This document shows, piece by piece, positions 1-8,457 of a stretch of DNA of 64,000 bases (positions within the stretch are counted from its first letter, which is position 1; every line of letters begins with the position of its first letter). The stretch spans positions 1,058,707 to 1,122,706 of the forward strand of contig NZ_JAAALO010000002.1 of assembly GCF_009908295.1 (NCBI RefSeq), in the 5' to 3' direction. This DNA comes from Micromonospora rubida. GTDB lineage: Bacteria > Actinomycetota > Actinomycetes > Mycobacteriales > Micromonosporaceae. The position numbers were made by a program, and so were the translations under genes. Below the pieces are notes generated by a model. It made no database searches and was not told the origin of the DNA. It saw only the letters and a program-made list of their open reading frames with translations.

Positions 1-141
1 CTGCGCGGAGCCGTTGCCGACGGCGACGAGCAGGATCACCGCCGCCACACCGATCAGGATGCCCAGCATGGTCAGCGCCGAGCGCAGCTTGTTGGCCGCC
101 ACGCCACGCAGGGCGAACCGGATGGTCTCCGTGAGGCTCAC
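1..141 (-). CDS. ABC transporter permease, MacB/FtsX type (partial, N-terminus only)
   Basis: The gene begins at a GTG (141-139) and runs off the left edge, so only 47 residues are visible. They show a short cytoplasmic start followed by an N-terminal transmembrane helix (MLGILIGVAAVILLVAVGNG), the hallmark of MacB-type permeases with one helix before a large extracytoplasmic domain. The start overlaps the stop of the upstream ATPase gene in a GTGA motif, so the two are probably translationally coupled and form one exporter with the adaptor encoded at 878-2107. Substrate unknown. Confidence 0.8.
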   Translation of the reverse strand, partial: MSLTETIRFALRGVAANKLRSALTMLGILIGVAAVILLVAVGNGSAQ

Positions 142-878
142 CGGCCAACCCCCGCAGTGTGCCGCCCCGGCTGGTCCTGCCGCTCGTCCGAGTGGACCTG
201 CCCGTCGCGCAGCCGGATGAGCCGCCGGGCCTGGGCACCGACCTCCGGCTCGTGGGTGATCAGGACGATCGTCCGGCCGGCGGCGTTGAGTAGGTCGAAG
301 ACGGCCAGGATGTCATCGGTGGAGCGGCTGTCCAGGTTGCCGGTCGGCTCGTCGGCGAGCACCAACGCCGGCTCGGTGACCAGCGCGCGGGCGACGGCGA
401 CCCGCTGCTGCTGCCCGCCGGAGAGCTGGTTGGGGTGGTGGTCGGCGCGATCGGCCAGCCCGACCGCGTCCAGCGCGGCGAGCGCCCGCCTGCGCCGGGC
501 TGGCCCCCGGACCCCGCCGTACGCCAGCGGCAGCTCCACGTTGGCCACCGCGCTGGTCCGGGGGATGAGGTTGAACGCCTGGAACACGAAGCCGATGAGC
601 CGGTTGCGGACCAGGGCGAGCTGCCGGTCCGCGAGCTGGCCGACGTCGACGCCGTCGAGCAGGTAACGGCCGCCGGTAGGCACGTCGAGGCAGCCGAGAA
701 TGTGCATCAGGGTGGACTTGCCGGAGCCGGACGATCCCATGATCGCCACGTAGTCACCGGCCTGCACCGTCAGCGACACCCCCCGCAGGGCGTGCACCGC
801 CGCGGCGCCCTCGCCGTACACCTTGGTCAGCGCGCGGACGTCCAGGACGGGGCGGCGCGGCGTGCTGGCCGGGTCCAT
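138..878 (-). CDS. ABC transporter ATP-binding protein (MacB/LolD-like)
   Basis: This 246-residue ATPase drives the exporter formed with the permease at 1-141. It has Walker A GSSGSGKST (about residues 48-56), a Q-loop Gln near 100, signature LSGGQQQRV (152-160), Walker B LVLADEP (173-179) and a switch His in LITHEP. Single-domain length and the closeness to LolD/MacB ATPases fit a mechanotransmission-type exporter rather than an importer. Its ATG overlaps the TGA of the adaptor gene (TGATG), and its stop overlaps the permease start, so adaptor, ATPase and permease are one translational unit. Confidence 0.93.
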   Translation of the reverse strand: MDPASTPRRPVLDVRALTKVYGEGAAAVHALRGVSLTVQAGDYVAIMGSSGSGKSTLMHILGCLDVPTGGRYLLDGVDVGQLADRQLALVRNRLIGFVFQAFNLIPRTSAVANVELPLAYGGVRGPARRRRALAALDAVGLADRADHHPNQLSGGQQQRVAVARALVTEPALVLADEPTGNLDSRSTDDILAVFDLLNAAGRTIVLITHEPEVGAQARRLIRLRDGQVHSDERQDQPGRHTAGVGR

Positions 879-2107
879 CAGCCGGTCCTCGTTCCGGTCC
901 GAGGGCCGCCCTGTCCCCCGCCGGGGAGACCGCCCTGCCTCCCGCCGCCGGGGAAGCCGCCCCCGCCGGTCGCGCCGCCGCTGCTGCCGGAGGTGGTGGT
1001 CTCCGGCAGGACGACCCGCTCACCCTCGGCCAGTCCGGACGTGACCTCGTACGCCTGGTCGCTGGCGAGACCGACCTGCACCTGCCGGATCTCCTGGCCG
1101 GCGTCGGTCAACACGGTGACGGTACGCCGGCTGCCGCTGCCGCTGACCGCCGCCGGGTTGACCAGCAGCACGTCCTCGGCGGTGCCGGTGACGACGCCGA
1201 CCTGGACCGTCTGCCCCGGCTTCGCGTCGGCGGGCAGTTCGTCCAGGCTGATGGTCACCCCGTAGGTGACCACGTTGTTGGCGGTGGTGGCCTGCGGGTC
1301 AACGGTCACCAGCTTGCCGGTGGCCGTGGCGCCCCGCAGGGCGTTCCAGGCGACGGTGGCCGGCTGGCCGGCCTTGAGTTCGGTGGCGTCCGCCTCGGCG
1401 ACGGCGGCGGTGACCTGGAGCCGGGACAGGTCGGCGATGTCCACGAAGCCGGACGAGGAGTCCGACGACCCCGCGGACGTACCGCCCTGCTGCCCGCCCG
1501 ACGATCCCTGCGCCGAGCCGCCAGACGAACTGCCGGACGAGCCCCCGGAGGAGCCGCCGGAGGAGCTGCCGACGGTACCGTTCACCGCGACCACGGTGCC
1601 GGCCATCGGCGCGGTGAGCCGCGTGCCGCGCACGGCGGCCTCGGCCTCGTCGACGGCGAGTTCGGCCTGGGTGACCTCGTTCTCCGCCGTCGAGGTGTCG
1701 GAGCCGGCCGCCTCGGCGCGATCCAGCGCGTCCTCGGCGGCGGCCAGGTTCGCCCGGGCCACCTTGAGGTCGCGCTGGGCGTCGGCCGCGTCCACCTCGG
1801 CGAGCAGCTGCCCCTTCTTCACCTTCTGCCCGACGGTCGCCGCGATCGAGGTGACCGTGCCGGCCGTGGCGAAGCTGGCGCTGGCGGTGGAGGCGCTCTC
1901 CAGCGCGCCGTCCGCGGTGACGGTCGCGGTCACCGTGCCCCGGGTGACCAGGACGGTCCTGGTGTCCCCGGCTGTCCCGGCCCGCGCCGGCGACTCCCCG
2001 CGCATCGACAGCCAGGCCCACCCGCTCCCGCCGGCCAGCAGCAGGACGAGGACGACGTTGACCGTCACGTAGGGCCGGCGCAGGATCGCCGGCAGGCGCA
2101 CACGCAT
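878..2107 (-). CDS. Efflux adaptor (HlyD/MacA-like membrane fusion protein)
   Basis: A 409-residue adaptor: N-terminal helix (about 12-32), lipoyl-like half (TVTSIAATVGQKVKKGQLL), an alpha-helical hairpin (about 106-160), a second lipoyl half (TAPMAGTVVAVNGTVG), then beta-barrel and membrane-proximal domains, and a Gly-rich tail. I chose ATG 2107 because the open frame upstream lacks family similarity and the helix follows immediately. Odd feature: about 40 residues of almost pure Ser/Gly (181-220) sit directly after the second lipoyl half, probably a flexible linker. It precedes the ATPase gene with overlapping codons and likely links permease and cell envelope in this Gram-positive. Confidence 0.88.
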   Translation of the reverse strand: MRVRLPAILRRPYVTVNVVLVLLLAGGSGWAWLSMRGESPARAGTAGDTRTVLVTRGTVTATVTADGALESASTASASFATAGTVTSIAATVGQKVKKGQLLAEVDAADAQRDLKVARANLAAAEDALDRAEAAGSDTSTAENEVTQAELAVDEAEAAVRGTRLTAPMAGTVVAVNGTVGSSSGGSSGGSSGSSSGGSAQGSSGGQQGGTSAGSSDSSSGFVDIADLSRLQVTAAVAEADATELKAGQPATVAWNALRGATATGKLVTVDPQATTANNVVTYGVTISLDELPADAKPGQTVQVGVVTGTAEDVLLVNPAAVSGSGSRRTVTVLTDAGQEIRQVQVGLASDQAYEVTSGLAEGERVVLPETTTSGSSGGATGGGGFPGGGRQGGLPGGGQGGPRTGTRTG

Positions 2108-2153
2108 GGCGGCGATCCTGGCCGGCCGGACTGGGAGAACCTTCGACGCCACC

Positions 2154-3929
2154 TCAGAGCTGGCTCGGAACCGGCGGTCCGGCGCCCCCGCCCGTCCCCG
2201 CCGGACCGAGCGGGTCCGCCAGCCCAAGCGGGTCAACCGGCCCGAGCACGTCCGCCGGCCCGAGCGCGCCCGCCTGGCGGTCGGCGGCGGCGGGGAGCAG
2301 TACCCGGAAGGTCGTCCCCGCGCCGGACGCGGTGTCCAGCTCGATCCAGCCGCCGTGGGCGTGCGCGATCGACGCCGCGATGGACAACCCGAGGCCGGAG
2401 CCGCCGCCGTTGCCCCGCCCACGGCTCGGGTCGGCCCGGTACAGCCGCTCGAAGACCCGGCCGGCGTGCTCGGCGGGTATGCCCGGGCCGTCGTCGTGCA
2501 CCTCGAGCACGGCGAGTCCGGCGGCGGTCGGGGTGGCCGCCGGCCCCGACCGGACCACGCGGCGGCCCGGGGCCGCGCACGCGGCGTGGTGCGGGATCGA
2601 CCCGGGTACGGGCCCGCAGTCGTCCCGGCCCCGCTCGCCGCCCGCCCGGGGCACGTCACCCACGAGGGACGCGGGCAACCGGCCGACCCGGACGGTCACC
2701 GGCACGCCCGACGTGGTGTGCTGGAGGGCATTGCCGAGCAGGTTCGCGGCGACCTGCCGAAGCCGGTGCTCGTCGCCGAGCACGGTCGGCGGGTCGAACG
2801 TCTCGTCGGCCTCGGCGAGGGTGGTCAGCCGGACCCGCCGCCCGGGTGCCCGGGCGTTCGCGTCGCGGATGGTGTCGGCGGCGATCTCCAGCAGGTCGAC
2901 GGGGCTCAGCGCCGGGATGCGCCGCTGGTCCAGTTGGGCGAGCAGGAGCAGATCCTCCACCAGCACCCCCATCCGCACCGCCTCGCCCTCGATCCGGCTC
3001 ATCGCCTCCTCCAGCAGTGGGCCGGGCGGCAGGCCGCCGCGCCGGTACAGCTCGGCGAAGCCCCGGATCGAGGTCAGCGGGGTACGCAGCTCGTGGGAGG
3101 CGTCGGCGACGAACTGACGCAGCCGGCGGTCGGACGCGGCGCGGGCGGCCACCTCCGTGCCGATGCGGTCCAGCATCAGGTTGACGGCGGCGCCGAGCCG
3201 CCCCGGCTCGGTGTGCGAGTCGGTGTCGCGCAGCCGGCGGGTCAGGTCACCGCCGGTGATGCCCGCGACGACCTGTTCCATCCTGGTCAGCGGGCGCAGC
3301 CCCAGGCGCACCACGAACGCGGCGAGCAGCCCGAGCAGGATCAGCGCGGTGCCGGTGACGGCCGCGTCGATGAACAGCAGCCGGTCGCCGGTCCGGTTCA
3401 CCTCGGCCAGGGAGGCGCCGACGACCATGACCCCGCCGTCGTCGCCCGGGTGGACGGCCAGCAGCCGCCAGCCGGCCGCGTCGTCCCCACCGGGAACCGT
3501 GTACGGGTGGCCGGTGCGGGCCTGCGCCGACACCTCGGCCAGCGGGCCGGGGTCGGGGGCGGCGTCGGTCGGCGCGCTGCTGTGGGTGGTGTCCACGCTG
3601 CCGTCGGGCCGGTATCGGACGACCATCCGGTCGGGGCCGAGCCGGGCCAGCCGGCCGGCGACGCGGGGCCCGTCGGTCGCATCGCCGCCGGTCGACGCCG
3701 CGATGTCCCCGGTCGGTGGTCCCACCGCCCCGCGCGGCCCGCCGACGAACGCTCGGGCCTCGGCGGTGAGCTGTTCGTCGACCCGTTCCAGGAGGTAGCC
3801 GCGCAGCAGGAACAGGCCGGCGGCGTTCGCCCCGATCAGGGCGAGCATGGCGAGGGCGCCGACGAGGAGCACCAGCCGGGACCGCAGCCTCCAGTGCGCC
3901 CACGGACGGACCAGGCGCGGTCGGCTCAT
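2154..3929 (-). CDS. Two-component sensor histidine kinase
   Basis: A 591-residue membrane kinase: helix 1 (about 18-43), an extracytoplasmic region of about 140 residues, helix 2 (about 185-207), HAMP, HisKA with phospho-acceptor His279 in SHELRTPLTSIRGFAEL, then an HATPase domain with N box (LLGNALQHT), G1 (DDGPGIP) and G2 (GGGSGLGLSI). Two unusual parts: a roughly 60-residue Pro/Arg/Gly-rich insertion between the N box and G1, and a C-terminal tail repeating LGP-x-D elements. The ATG overlaps the response-regulator stop (ATGA at 3929-3926). It presumably activates the response regulator to control this export operon; the signal is unknown. Confidence 0.92.
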   Translation of the reverse strand: MSRPRLVRPWAHWRLRSRLVLLVGALAMLALIGANAAGLFLLRGYLLERVDEQLTAEARAFVGGPRGAVGPPTGDIAASTGGDATDGPRVAGRLARLGPDRMVVRYRPDGSVDTTHSSAPTDAAPDPGPLAEVSAQARTGHPYTVPGGDDAAGWRLLAVHPGDDGGVMVVGASLAEVNRTGDRLLFIDAAVTGTALILLGLLAAFVVRLGLRPLTRMEQVVAGITGGDLTRRLRDTDSHTEPGRLGAAVNLMLDRIGTEVAARAASDRRLRQFVADASHELRTPLTSIRGFAELYRRGGLPPGPLLEEAMSRIEGEAVRMGVLVEDLLLLAQLDQRRIPALSPVDLLEIAADTIRDANARAPGRRVRLTTLAEADETFDPPTVLGDEHRLRQVAANLLGNALQHTTSGVPVTVRVGRLPASLVGDVPRAGGERGRDDCGPVPGSIPHHAACAAPGRRVVRSGPAATPTAAGLAVLEVHDDGPGIPAEHAGRVFERLYRADPSRGRGNGGGSGLGLSIAASIAHAHGGWIELDTASGAGTTFRVLLPAAADRQAGALGPADVLGPVDPLGLADPLGPAGTGGGAGPPVPSQL

Positions 3930-4690
3930 TCGTGGCCGCGGGGCAGCCGCAGCGTGTACCCGACGCCCCGGACGGTGTGGATCAGCGGAAGCCCGGAGCG
4001 GTCGATCTTGCGGCGGAGGTAGTAGACGTACGACTCGACGATGCGGCCGTCCCCGTCGAAGTCGTAGTTCCACACCCGGTCGAGGATCTGCGCCTTGCTG
4101 ACCACCCGGCCCGCGTTGGTCAGCAGGTAGCGCAGCAGCCGGAACTCCGTCGGTGACAGGTCGACGGGTTGCCCGGCCCGGCGTACCTCGTGCGCGTCGT
4201 CGTCGAGTTCCAGGTCGGCGTAGCGAAGCGGGCCCTGCGACAGCCGGGCCGCGACCGCCTCCGGGCGGCTGCGCCGCAGGATGGCGCGGATGCGCAGCAC
4301 CACCTCCTCCAGGCTGAACGGCTTGGCCACGTAGTCGTCCGCGCCGGCGGCCAGCCCGGCCACCCGGTCGTCGACGGTGTCCCGGGCGGTGAGGAAGAGC
4401 ACCGGCACCGGGCGGCCGGCCGCGCGCAGCCGGCGGGCCACCTCGAAGCCGTCGAGGTCGGGCAGCATCACGTCGAGGACCACGAGGTGGGGGTCGAACT
4501 CCTCCACGCCGGCCAGTGCGGCCCGCCCGGTGGCGGCCACCCGCGTTTCGTACGCGACCAGGCGCAGGGTGGCGGCGAGGAGCGTGGAGATGTTCGGCTC
4601 GTCGTCGACCACGAGCACCCGCTCGGCGCATCCGCCCTCGCCGATCGGGGTGGGCCGCCCGGTGGCTGGCCGGAGAATGTCGGTTCGCAC
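3926..4690 (-). CDS. Response regulator, OmpR/PhoB family
   Basis: A 254-residue regulator with a receiver domain (acidic pair D29/D30, phospho-acceptor D73 in VLDVML, conserved K123 in AKPF) and a C-terminal winged helix (TEFRLLRYLLTNAGRVVSK ... YVYYLRRKI). About 22 residues precede the receiver, so an unrecognised later start is possible, but ATG 4690 is the only clear candidate. It is the first gene of the regulator-kinase-adaptor-ATPase-permease run and lies 85 bp downstream of another adaptor gene. Inferred role: transcriptional control of the adjacent exporter. Confidence 0.93.
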   Translation of the reverse strand: MRTDILRPATGRPTPIGEGGCAERVLVVDDEPNISTLLAATLRLVAYETRVAATGRAALAGVEEFDPHLVVLDVMLPDLDGFEVARRLRAAGRPVPVLFLTARDTVDDRVAGLAAGADDYVAKPFSLEEVVLRIRAILRRSRPEAVAARLSQGPLRYADLELDDDAHEVRRAGQPVDLSPTEFRLLRYLLTNAGRVVSKAQILDRVWNYDFDGDGRIVESYVYYLRRKIDRSGLPLIHTVRGVGYTLRLPRGHE

Positions 4691-4775
4691 CAGGAATGAC
4701 TACCGGGCATGCCTTGACGTGAGCTGTGGCGAGTCTGTGCCCCCGCTGTCACCACGGCCCTGTTGCCGTTGTCGG

Positions 4776-6089
4776 TCACCAGGAGCGCAGCACCAGATCG
4801 CCGACGGAGAGCCCGGACGTGATCTCGGTGTACTGGCCGCCGCGCAGTCCCACGGTCACCGTACGTGGCTCACTGTTCGTGCCGACCCGGACGGCGCCGG
4901 TCCCCTCGGCCGTCTCGTGCAGCGCCGTGGAGGGCACCCGCAGCGCGTCCGGCACCGACCCGGTCTCGACCGTGACCGCCGCACTCTGCCCGACCAACAG
5001 GTCGTCCGGCGCGTCGGAGAAGGAGAGGACGACGCCGTAGCGGACGAGGGTGCCGTCGCTGCTGCCGACCGGGTCGACCTGGACGACGGTCGCCGGGAAC
5101 GCCTGGTCCGGCTGGTCGGCGAGGGCCAGCGTCGCGTCCTGCCCCACGGCGAGGGCTGCCGCGTCGGCCTCGGGGAACGTCGCCTCGACCTGCATGGCGT
5201 AGGTGTCGGCGAGAGTGATGAGGGTGGCACCACGGGCGACCTTGCTGCCCACCTTCCCGGCGACGGACAGGACGGTGCCCCGAATCGGCGCGGTGATGGT
5301 CGTGCCCGCCAGCGCCTCCCGGGCCTCGGCGAGGGTCGCCTCGGCCTGGTTGACCCGGCGCTGCGCCGCCAGAATCAGGTCGGCGCCCCCGCCGCCGCGG
5401 GTCCCCTCTCCGGCGCAGGCGCTGCCGCCCGGCGCGGAGGTGCGGGGCGAACCGCCACCGGTGGCACCCGGGGCGCCAGTCGGCGCGCGGGTCGAACCGC
5501 CGGTGACACTCGGGGTGGCTCCCGGCCTGGTGACGGTCGCGGTCGGCCTCGGCTGGGCCGTGGCGGAGCCCGCGGGGGCGCTGGGGGTCGCCGTGGTGGT
5601 GGACTCGGGAGAGCGCCAGGCGACCGGTCGTGCGCCGGAGCCGGTCGCGCAGTCCGTCGCGCCGGTGGCATCGTCGGCGGGCGTCCTGGCTCGGGCGAGG
5701 GCGTCCCGGGCCTCGGCCAGGTCGTCCTCGGCGCGGTCCACCACGCCGGCCGCCGTGGCGGCGTCGTCGTCGGCGATCGCGGCCAGCTGCTGCCCGGCCC
5801 GTACCACGTCCCCGGGCCGGACCGCGACGGACTGCACCGTGCCGGCGACGGTGAAGGCCAGGCCACGGGTGGTCGCCGGTTGGACGGTGCCGGAGGTGGC
5901 CACCTCCGCGACAACGGGCCCCCGGTCCACCGCCACGGTCACCGCCGGGGCGGGGGCCTCGTCGGCCGTCGCGGTCAGCGCCCAGGCCCCGGCCGCCCCG
6001 AGCAGAAGCACCACGACGGCACCCGCGACACCCCGCCGGGCCCGCCGGGTACGCCGGGTACGCCGCAGCCGCTTCAGGTCGACTCCCAT
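4776..6089 (-). CDS. Second efflux adaptor (HlyD/MacA-like) with low-complexity hairpin insertion
   Basis: A 437-residue adaptor starting at ATG 6089 with a strongly basic N-terminus and one helix (about 20-40). The lipoyl halves are TVQSVAVRPGDVVRAGQQL and TTITAPIRGTVLSVAGKVG. In place of a plain helical hairpin the middle (about 136-236) is a Thr/Pro/Ser/Gly-rich stretch with Cys147 and Cys225, which could form a disulphide-tied tip. There is no ATPase or permease of its own beside it; the next genes are the two-component pair and the complete MacAB-like set. It may be an alternative adaptor for that pump or serve a distant one. Confidence 0.82.
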   Translation of the reverse strand: MGVDLKRLRRTRRTRRARRGVAGAVVVLLLGAAGAWALTATADEAPAPAVTVAVDRGPVVAEVATSGTVQPATTRGLAFTVAGTVQSVAVRPGDVVRAGQQLAAIADDDAATAAGVVDRAEDDLAEARDALARARTPADDATGATDCATGSGARPVAWRSPESTTTATPSAPAGSATAQPRPTATVTRPGATPSVTGGSTRAPTGAPGATGGGSPRTSAPGGSACAGEGTRGGGGADLILAAQRRVNQAEATLAEAREALAGTTITAPIRGTVLSVAGKVGSKVARGATLITLADTYAMQVEATFPEADAAALAVGQDATLALADQPDQAFPATVVQVDPVGSSDGTLVRYGVVLSFSDAPDDLLVGQSAAVTVETGSVPDALRVPSTALHETAEGTGAVRVGTNSEPRTVTVGLRGGQYTEITSGLSVGDLVLRSW

Positions 6090-6377
6090 GACGGGCCAGT
6101 CTGCGTGGTATGGCTCGCCGCCGGCTCGGCCCGAGCTGGGAGTTGGCTCAGAACCGGCGGTGCCCGCGACGGCGGCGGCCCCACCCGCGCCCTGCGGACG
6201 GCCGGTCCACCTGCCCCGGGTACCGCCGCCCCGCACGCCCGTGCGGATGGGCCGGCCCGGATGCAGCGACCGGGCCTTCGGAGCCGGGATGCGAGGTAAC
6301 TCCGAGGTGGAACCGAGCCGGCGGTGAGGTGGGGCCGCTTGGCTGGGCGGGTCCCGGAGAAGGTTGAGGAGTCCCCT

Positions 6378-6983
6378 GTGTCGCTGCGTGGGAAGGGCCG
6401 CCTGGTCGCGGCCACGCTGACGGTTGCCTCGTCGCTGCTGCTGTCGACCGCCTGCGGCGGCGCCGACGACACGACCGCCTCGTCCGAGCGCGGGCAGGAG
6501 GGGCAGAACGCCTTCGTCGCGTACCAGGAGTGCCTCGGCGACAACGGCGTAACGCTCCCGTCGGCTGGGCCCGGCGCCGGCGGTCCTGGCCGCACCCGGC
6601 CGTCTGGCATGGGTACGGCCCGGCCGTCCGGCATGCCCACCGCCCGGCCGTCCGGCATGGGTACGGCCCGGCCTTCGGGCGCGGCGGCGGGTGCCCGGCG
6701 GGACATGCCCGGCATGAGCCGCCCCGACGGCGTCGACGAGGCCACCTGGGAAAAGGCGCAGCAGGCGTGTGCGGCGCTGCGGCCCAGCGGCCGGCCGGAG
6801 GGCGGCGCCCGGCCGAGCGGTTCCGGCGCACCCGGCGGCGGGCAGGGCGACGGTCGCAGCGTCGCCTACCGCAACTGCCTCAGCGGTCGGGGGGTGGCCC
6901 TCGACAAGATCGACTCTGGGAACGCGGCGACGAAGGAGGCCCTGGCCGCCTGTGCCGCGGTGAGCCCTTCGCCCGCCTCCTGA
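6378..6983 (+). CDS. Predicted lipoprotein with duplicated Cys motif
   Basis: A 201-residue exported protein of unknown function. GTG 6378 is preceded by GAGGAG at a 5-6 nt spacing and gives a signal sequence ending in a lipobox LLSTAC. The mature part carries two related motifs, AYQECLGDNGVTLP and AYRNCLSGRGVALD, each followed downstream by a second Cys (QQACAALRP; ALAACAAV), suggesting two disulphide-paired halves. Between them lies a repeat of ARPSGM-type units. It is divergent from the adaptor gene at 4776-6089, and proteins with this Cys-Leu-x-x-x-Gly-Val pattern plausibly work with such pumps; that link is inference. Confidence 0.72.
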   Translation: MSLRGKGRLVAATLTVASSLLLSTACGGADDTTASSERGQEGQNAFVAYQECLGDNGVTLPSAGPGAGGPGRTRPSGMGTARPSGMPTARPSGMGTARPSGAAAGARRDMPGMSRPDGVDEATWEKAQQACAALRPSGRPEGGARPSGSGAPGGGQGDGRSVAYRNCLSGRGVALDKIDSGNAATKEALAACAAVSPSPAS

Positions 6984-7034
6984 CCGGGCCCACCGCCGCG
7001 CCCCCGGCCAGCGGCCAGCGGCCAGCGGGCCGGG

Positions 7035-7069
7035 CGGGCCGGGCGGGCCGGACTGACTGGCCCGGCCCG
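7035..7069 (+). terminator. GC-rich hairpin
   Basis: Perfect 10-bp arms CGGGCCGGGC (7035-7044) and GCCCGGCCCG (7060-7069) with a 15-nt loop lie between the lipoprotein and phosphoesterase genes, beside short tandem repeats of cggccag. No U-tract follows, as is usual in such genomes. Confidence 0.5.
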
Positions 7070-7124
7070 TCTGTCCAGAGCAGAAACGCTGGACGGCGCG
7101 GCCGGCGGGCGGGACGGTGGGACG

Positions 7125-7868
7125 ATGCTGGAACGTATCGCCGTCCTGTCCGACGTCCACGGCGCGCTGCCTCCGCTGGAGGCCGTGCTGGCAGAGCCGG
7201 ACGTCGCCGCCGCCGACCTGATCGTGCTCACCGGCGACATCGCCGCCGGCCCCCAGCCCGTCGAGGTGCTGGACCTGCTCACCGGGCTGGGCGACCGGGC
7301 CTGCTGGGTGGGCGGCAACGCCGACCGTGAGCTGGTCGAGGCGCGGGCCGGGAAGCCGTCCGCGATCGAGGTGTCGAACTGGGCCGCAGGGCAGCTCCGC
7401 GACGACCAGGCGGCCCGGCTGGCCGCGCTCCCGCCGACGGTGACCCTGTCGGTCGCCGGGCTGGGTGAGGTGCTGTTCTGCCACGCCACGCCCCGCGACG
7501 ACGAAGAGGTCGTCCTCGTCGACTCCCGGATGGCCCGCTGGGCGGAGGTGCTGGCCGGCGCCCCGGCCGACGTCCGGGCCGTGGTCTGCGGGCACACCCA
7601 CATGCCGTTCGCCCGGCTGGTCGACCGCCGCCTGGTGGTCAACCCGGGCAGCGTCGGCATGCCGTACGGCGGCCCCGGCGCGGACTGGGCGCTGCTCGGG
7701 CCCGGGGTGCAGCTACGACGGACGGCGTTCGACGTCGACGCCGCGTGCGCCCGGGTGGTGGCGGAGTCGGGCTTCCCGGGCGCCGCCGCGTGGGCCGACG
7801 AGTACCTGCGCTCCCGGCACAGCGACGCCAACGCGCTCACCGTTTTCGGCCCCCGCGACGGCCGCTGA
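7125..7868 (+). CDS. Metallophosphoesterase (YfcE/MJ0936-like)
   Basis: A 247-residue single-domain calcineurin-like phosphoesterase. The metal-binding motifs occur in order: SDVHG (residues 9-13), TGDI, GGNAD, a mid-protein His (FCHATP), GHTHMPF and NPGSVGMP. The GNHD/E motif reads GNAD here, a variant common in this subfamily. Such cytosolic enzymes hydrolyse phosphodiesters or phosphomonoesters; the natural substrate cannot be told from sequence. It starts at ATG 7125 and stands alone between two intergenic stretches. Confidence 0.88.
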   Translation: MLERIAVLSDVHGALPPLEAVLAEPDVAAADLIVLTGDIAAGPQPVEVLDLLTGLGDRACWVGGNADRELVEARAGKPSAIEVSNWAAGQLRDDQAARLAALPPTVTLSVAGLGEVLFCHATPRDDEEVVLVDSRMARWAEVLAGAPADVRAVVCGHTHMPFARLVDRRLVVNPGSVGMPYGGPGADWALLGPGVQLRRTAFDVDAACARVVAESGFPGAAAWADEYLRSRHSDANALTVFGPRDGR

Positions 7869-8457
7869 CCCCGCCCGCCACGCCCCTGACCCGCCCACGC
7901 CCCTGACCGCTCCCCCGAGACGCGCCTACGCTCTCCCGTCCCCGTCCCCGTCCCCGCGGACTGAACAGGCCCGTCGGTCGAGCGCGAAGAGGTCCGCGCG
8001 GGCGCTATGGAGCTGCCCCGTCCATGCTCCCACCCGGCACGCCATCCGGGCACGGGACGACGGCCGCCCACCGAACACCGAACACCCGGCACCGCACGGC
8101 GACCTGCCCATCCAACGACCGCCGACCCGCTACGAAACAACGGTCCTGGCAGCCGATCACACACCCGCTACCGACGGCCCGCACGGACGCGCGCCGCCCG
8201 TCTGCGCCATCTCGTTCGGGTGCCCCGTCTGTGCGGGCAGCTCCATAGGCACGGCACAGGCCAGGCCACAGGCAGTCGGGCGGCGCCGAGTGTCGAGACG
8301 TCGAGACGTCGACGCGTCGCGGCCACACAGCCACACAGCCACGCCGCCACGCAGCCACGCCGCCACGAGGCCGGGGCAGCGACAGGGCTGGGGGCGACGG
8401 AGGCGCACCGAAAAAGTCAGTCTTGACTGTTTGTTTCTTCACCGGCACGCTGTCCCC
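7869..8457 (+). other. Low-complexity intergenic region
   Basis: About 590 bp without a convincing gene. It contains runs of short direct repeats (ccgtcccc near 7935; gtcgagac near 8293; ccacgccgc/ccacacag near 8325-8380) and ends in the promoter of the downstream TetR-type gene. The open frames across it are repeat-driven with no domain signature. Confidence 0.6.
8418..8429 (+). promoter_or_regulatory. Candidate autoregulatory operator/promoter of the TetR gene
   Basis: CAGTC-TT-GACTG is an inverted repeat 28 bp before the TetR start. It overlaps TTGACT (8423-8428), a good -35 match; 17 nt downstream is a weak -10 (CACGCT), which would put transcription start at about 8458, the GTG itself. 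A palindrome over the -35 of a TetR gene is the classical autorepression layout. The operator assignment is inference. Confidence 0.5.

Noticed and set aside
4377..6299. A plus-strand 640-codon frame opposite the response regulator and adaptor
   Set aside because: Antisense shadow of genes with clear receiver and lipoyl motifs; no start signal or recognisable domain.
8157..8408. Overlapping short frames rich in Arg/His before the TetR gene
   Set aside because: They are generated by short tandem repeats in the DNA and show no conserved motif or start signal.
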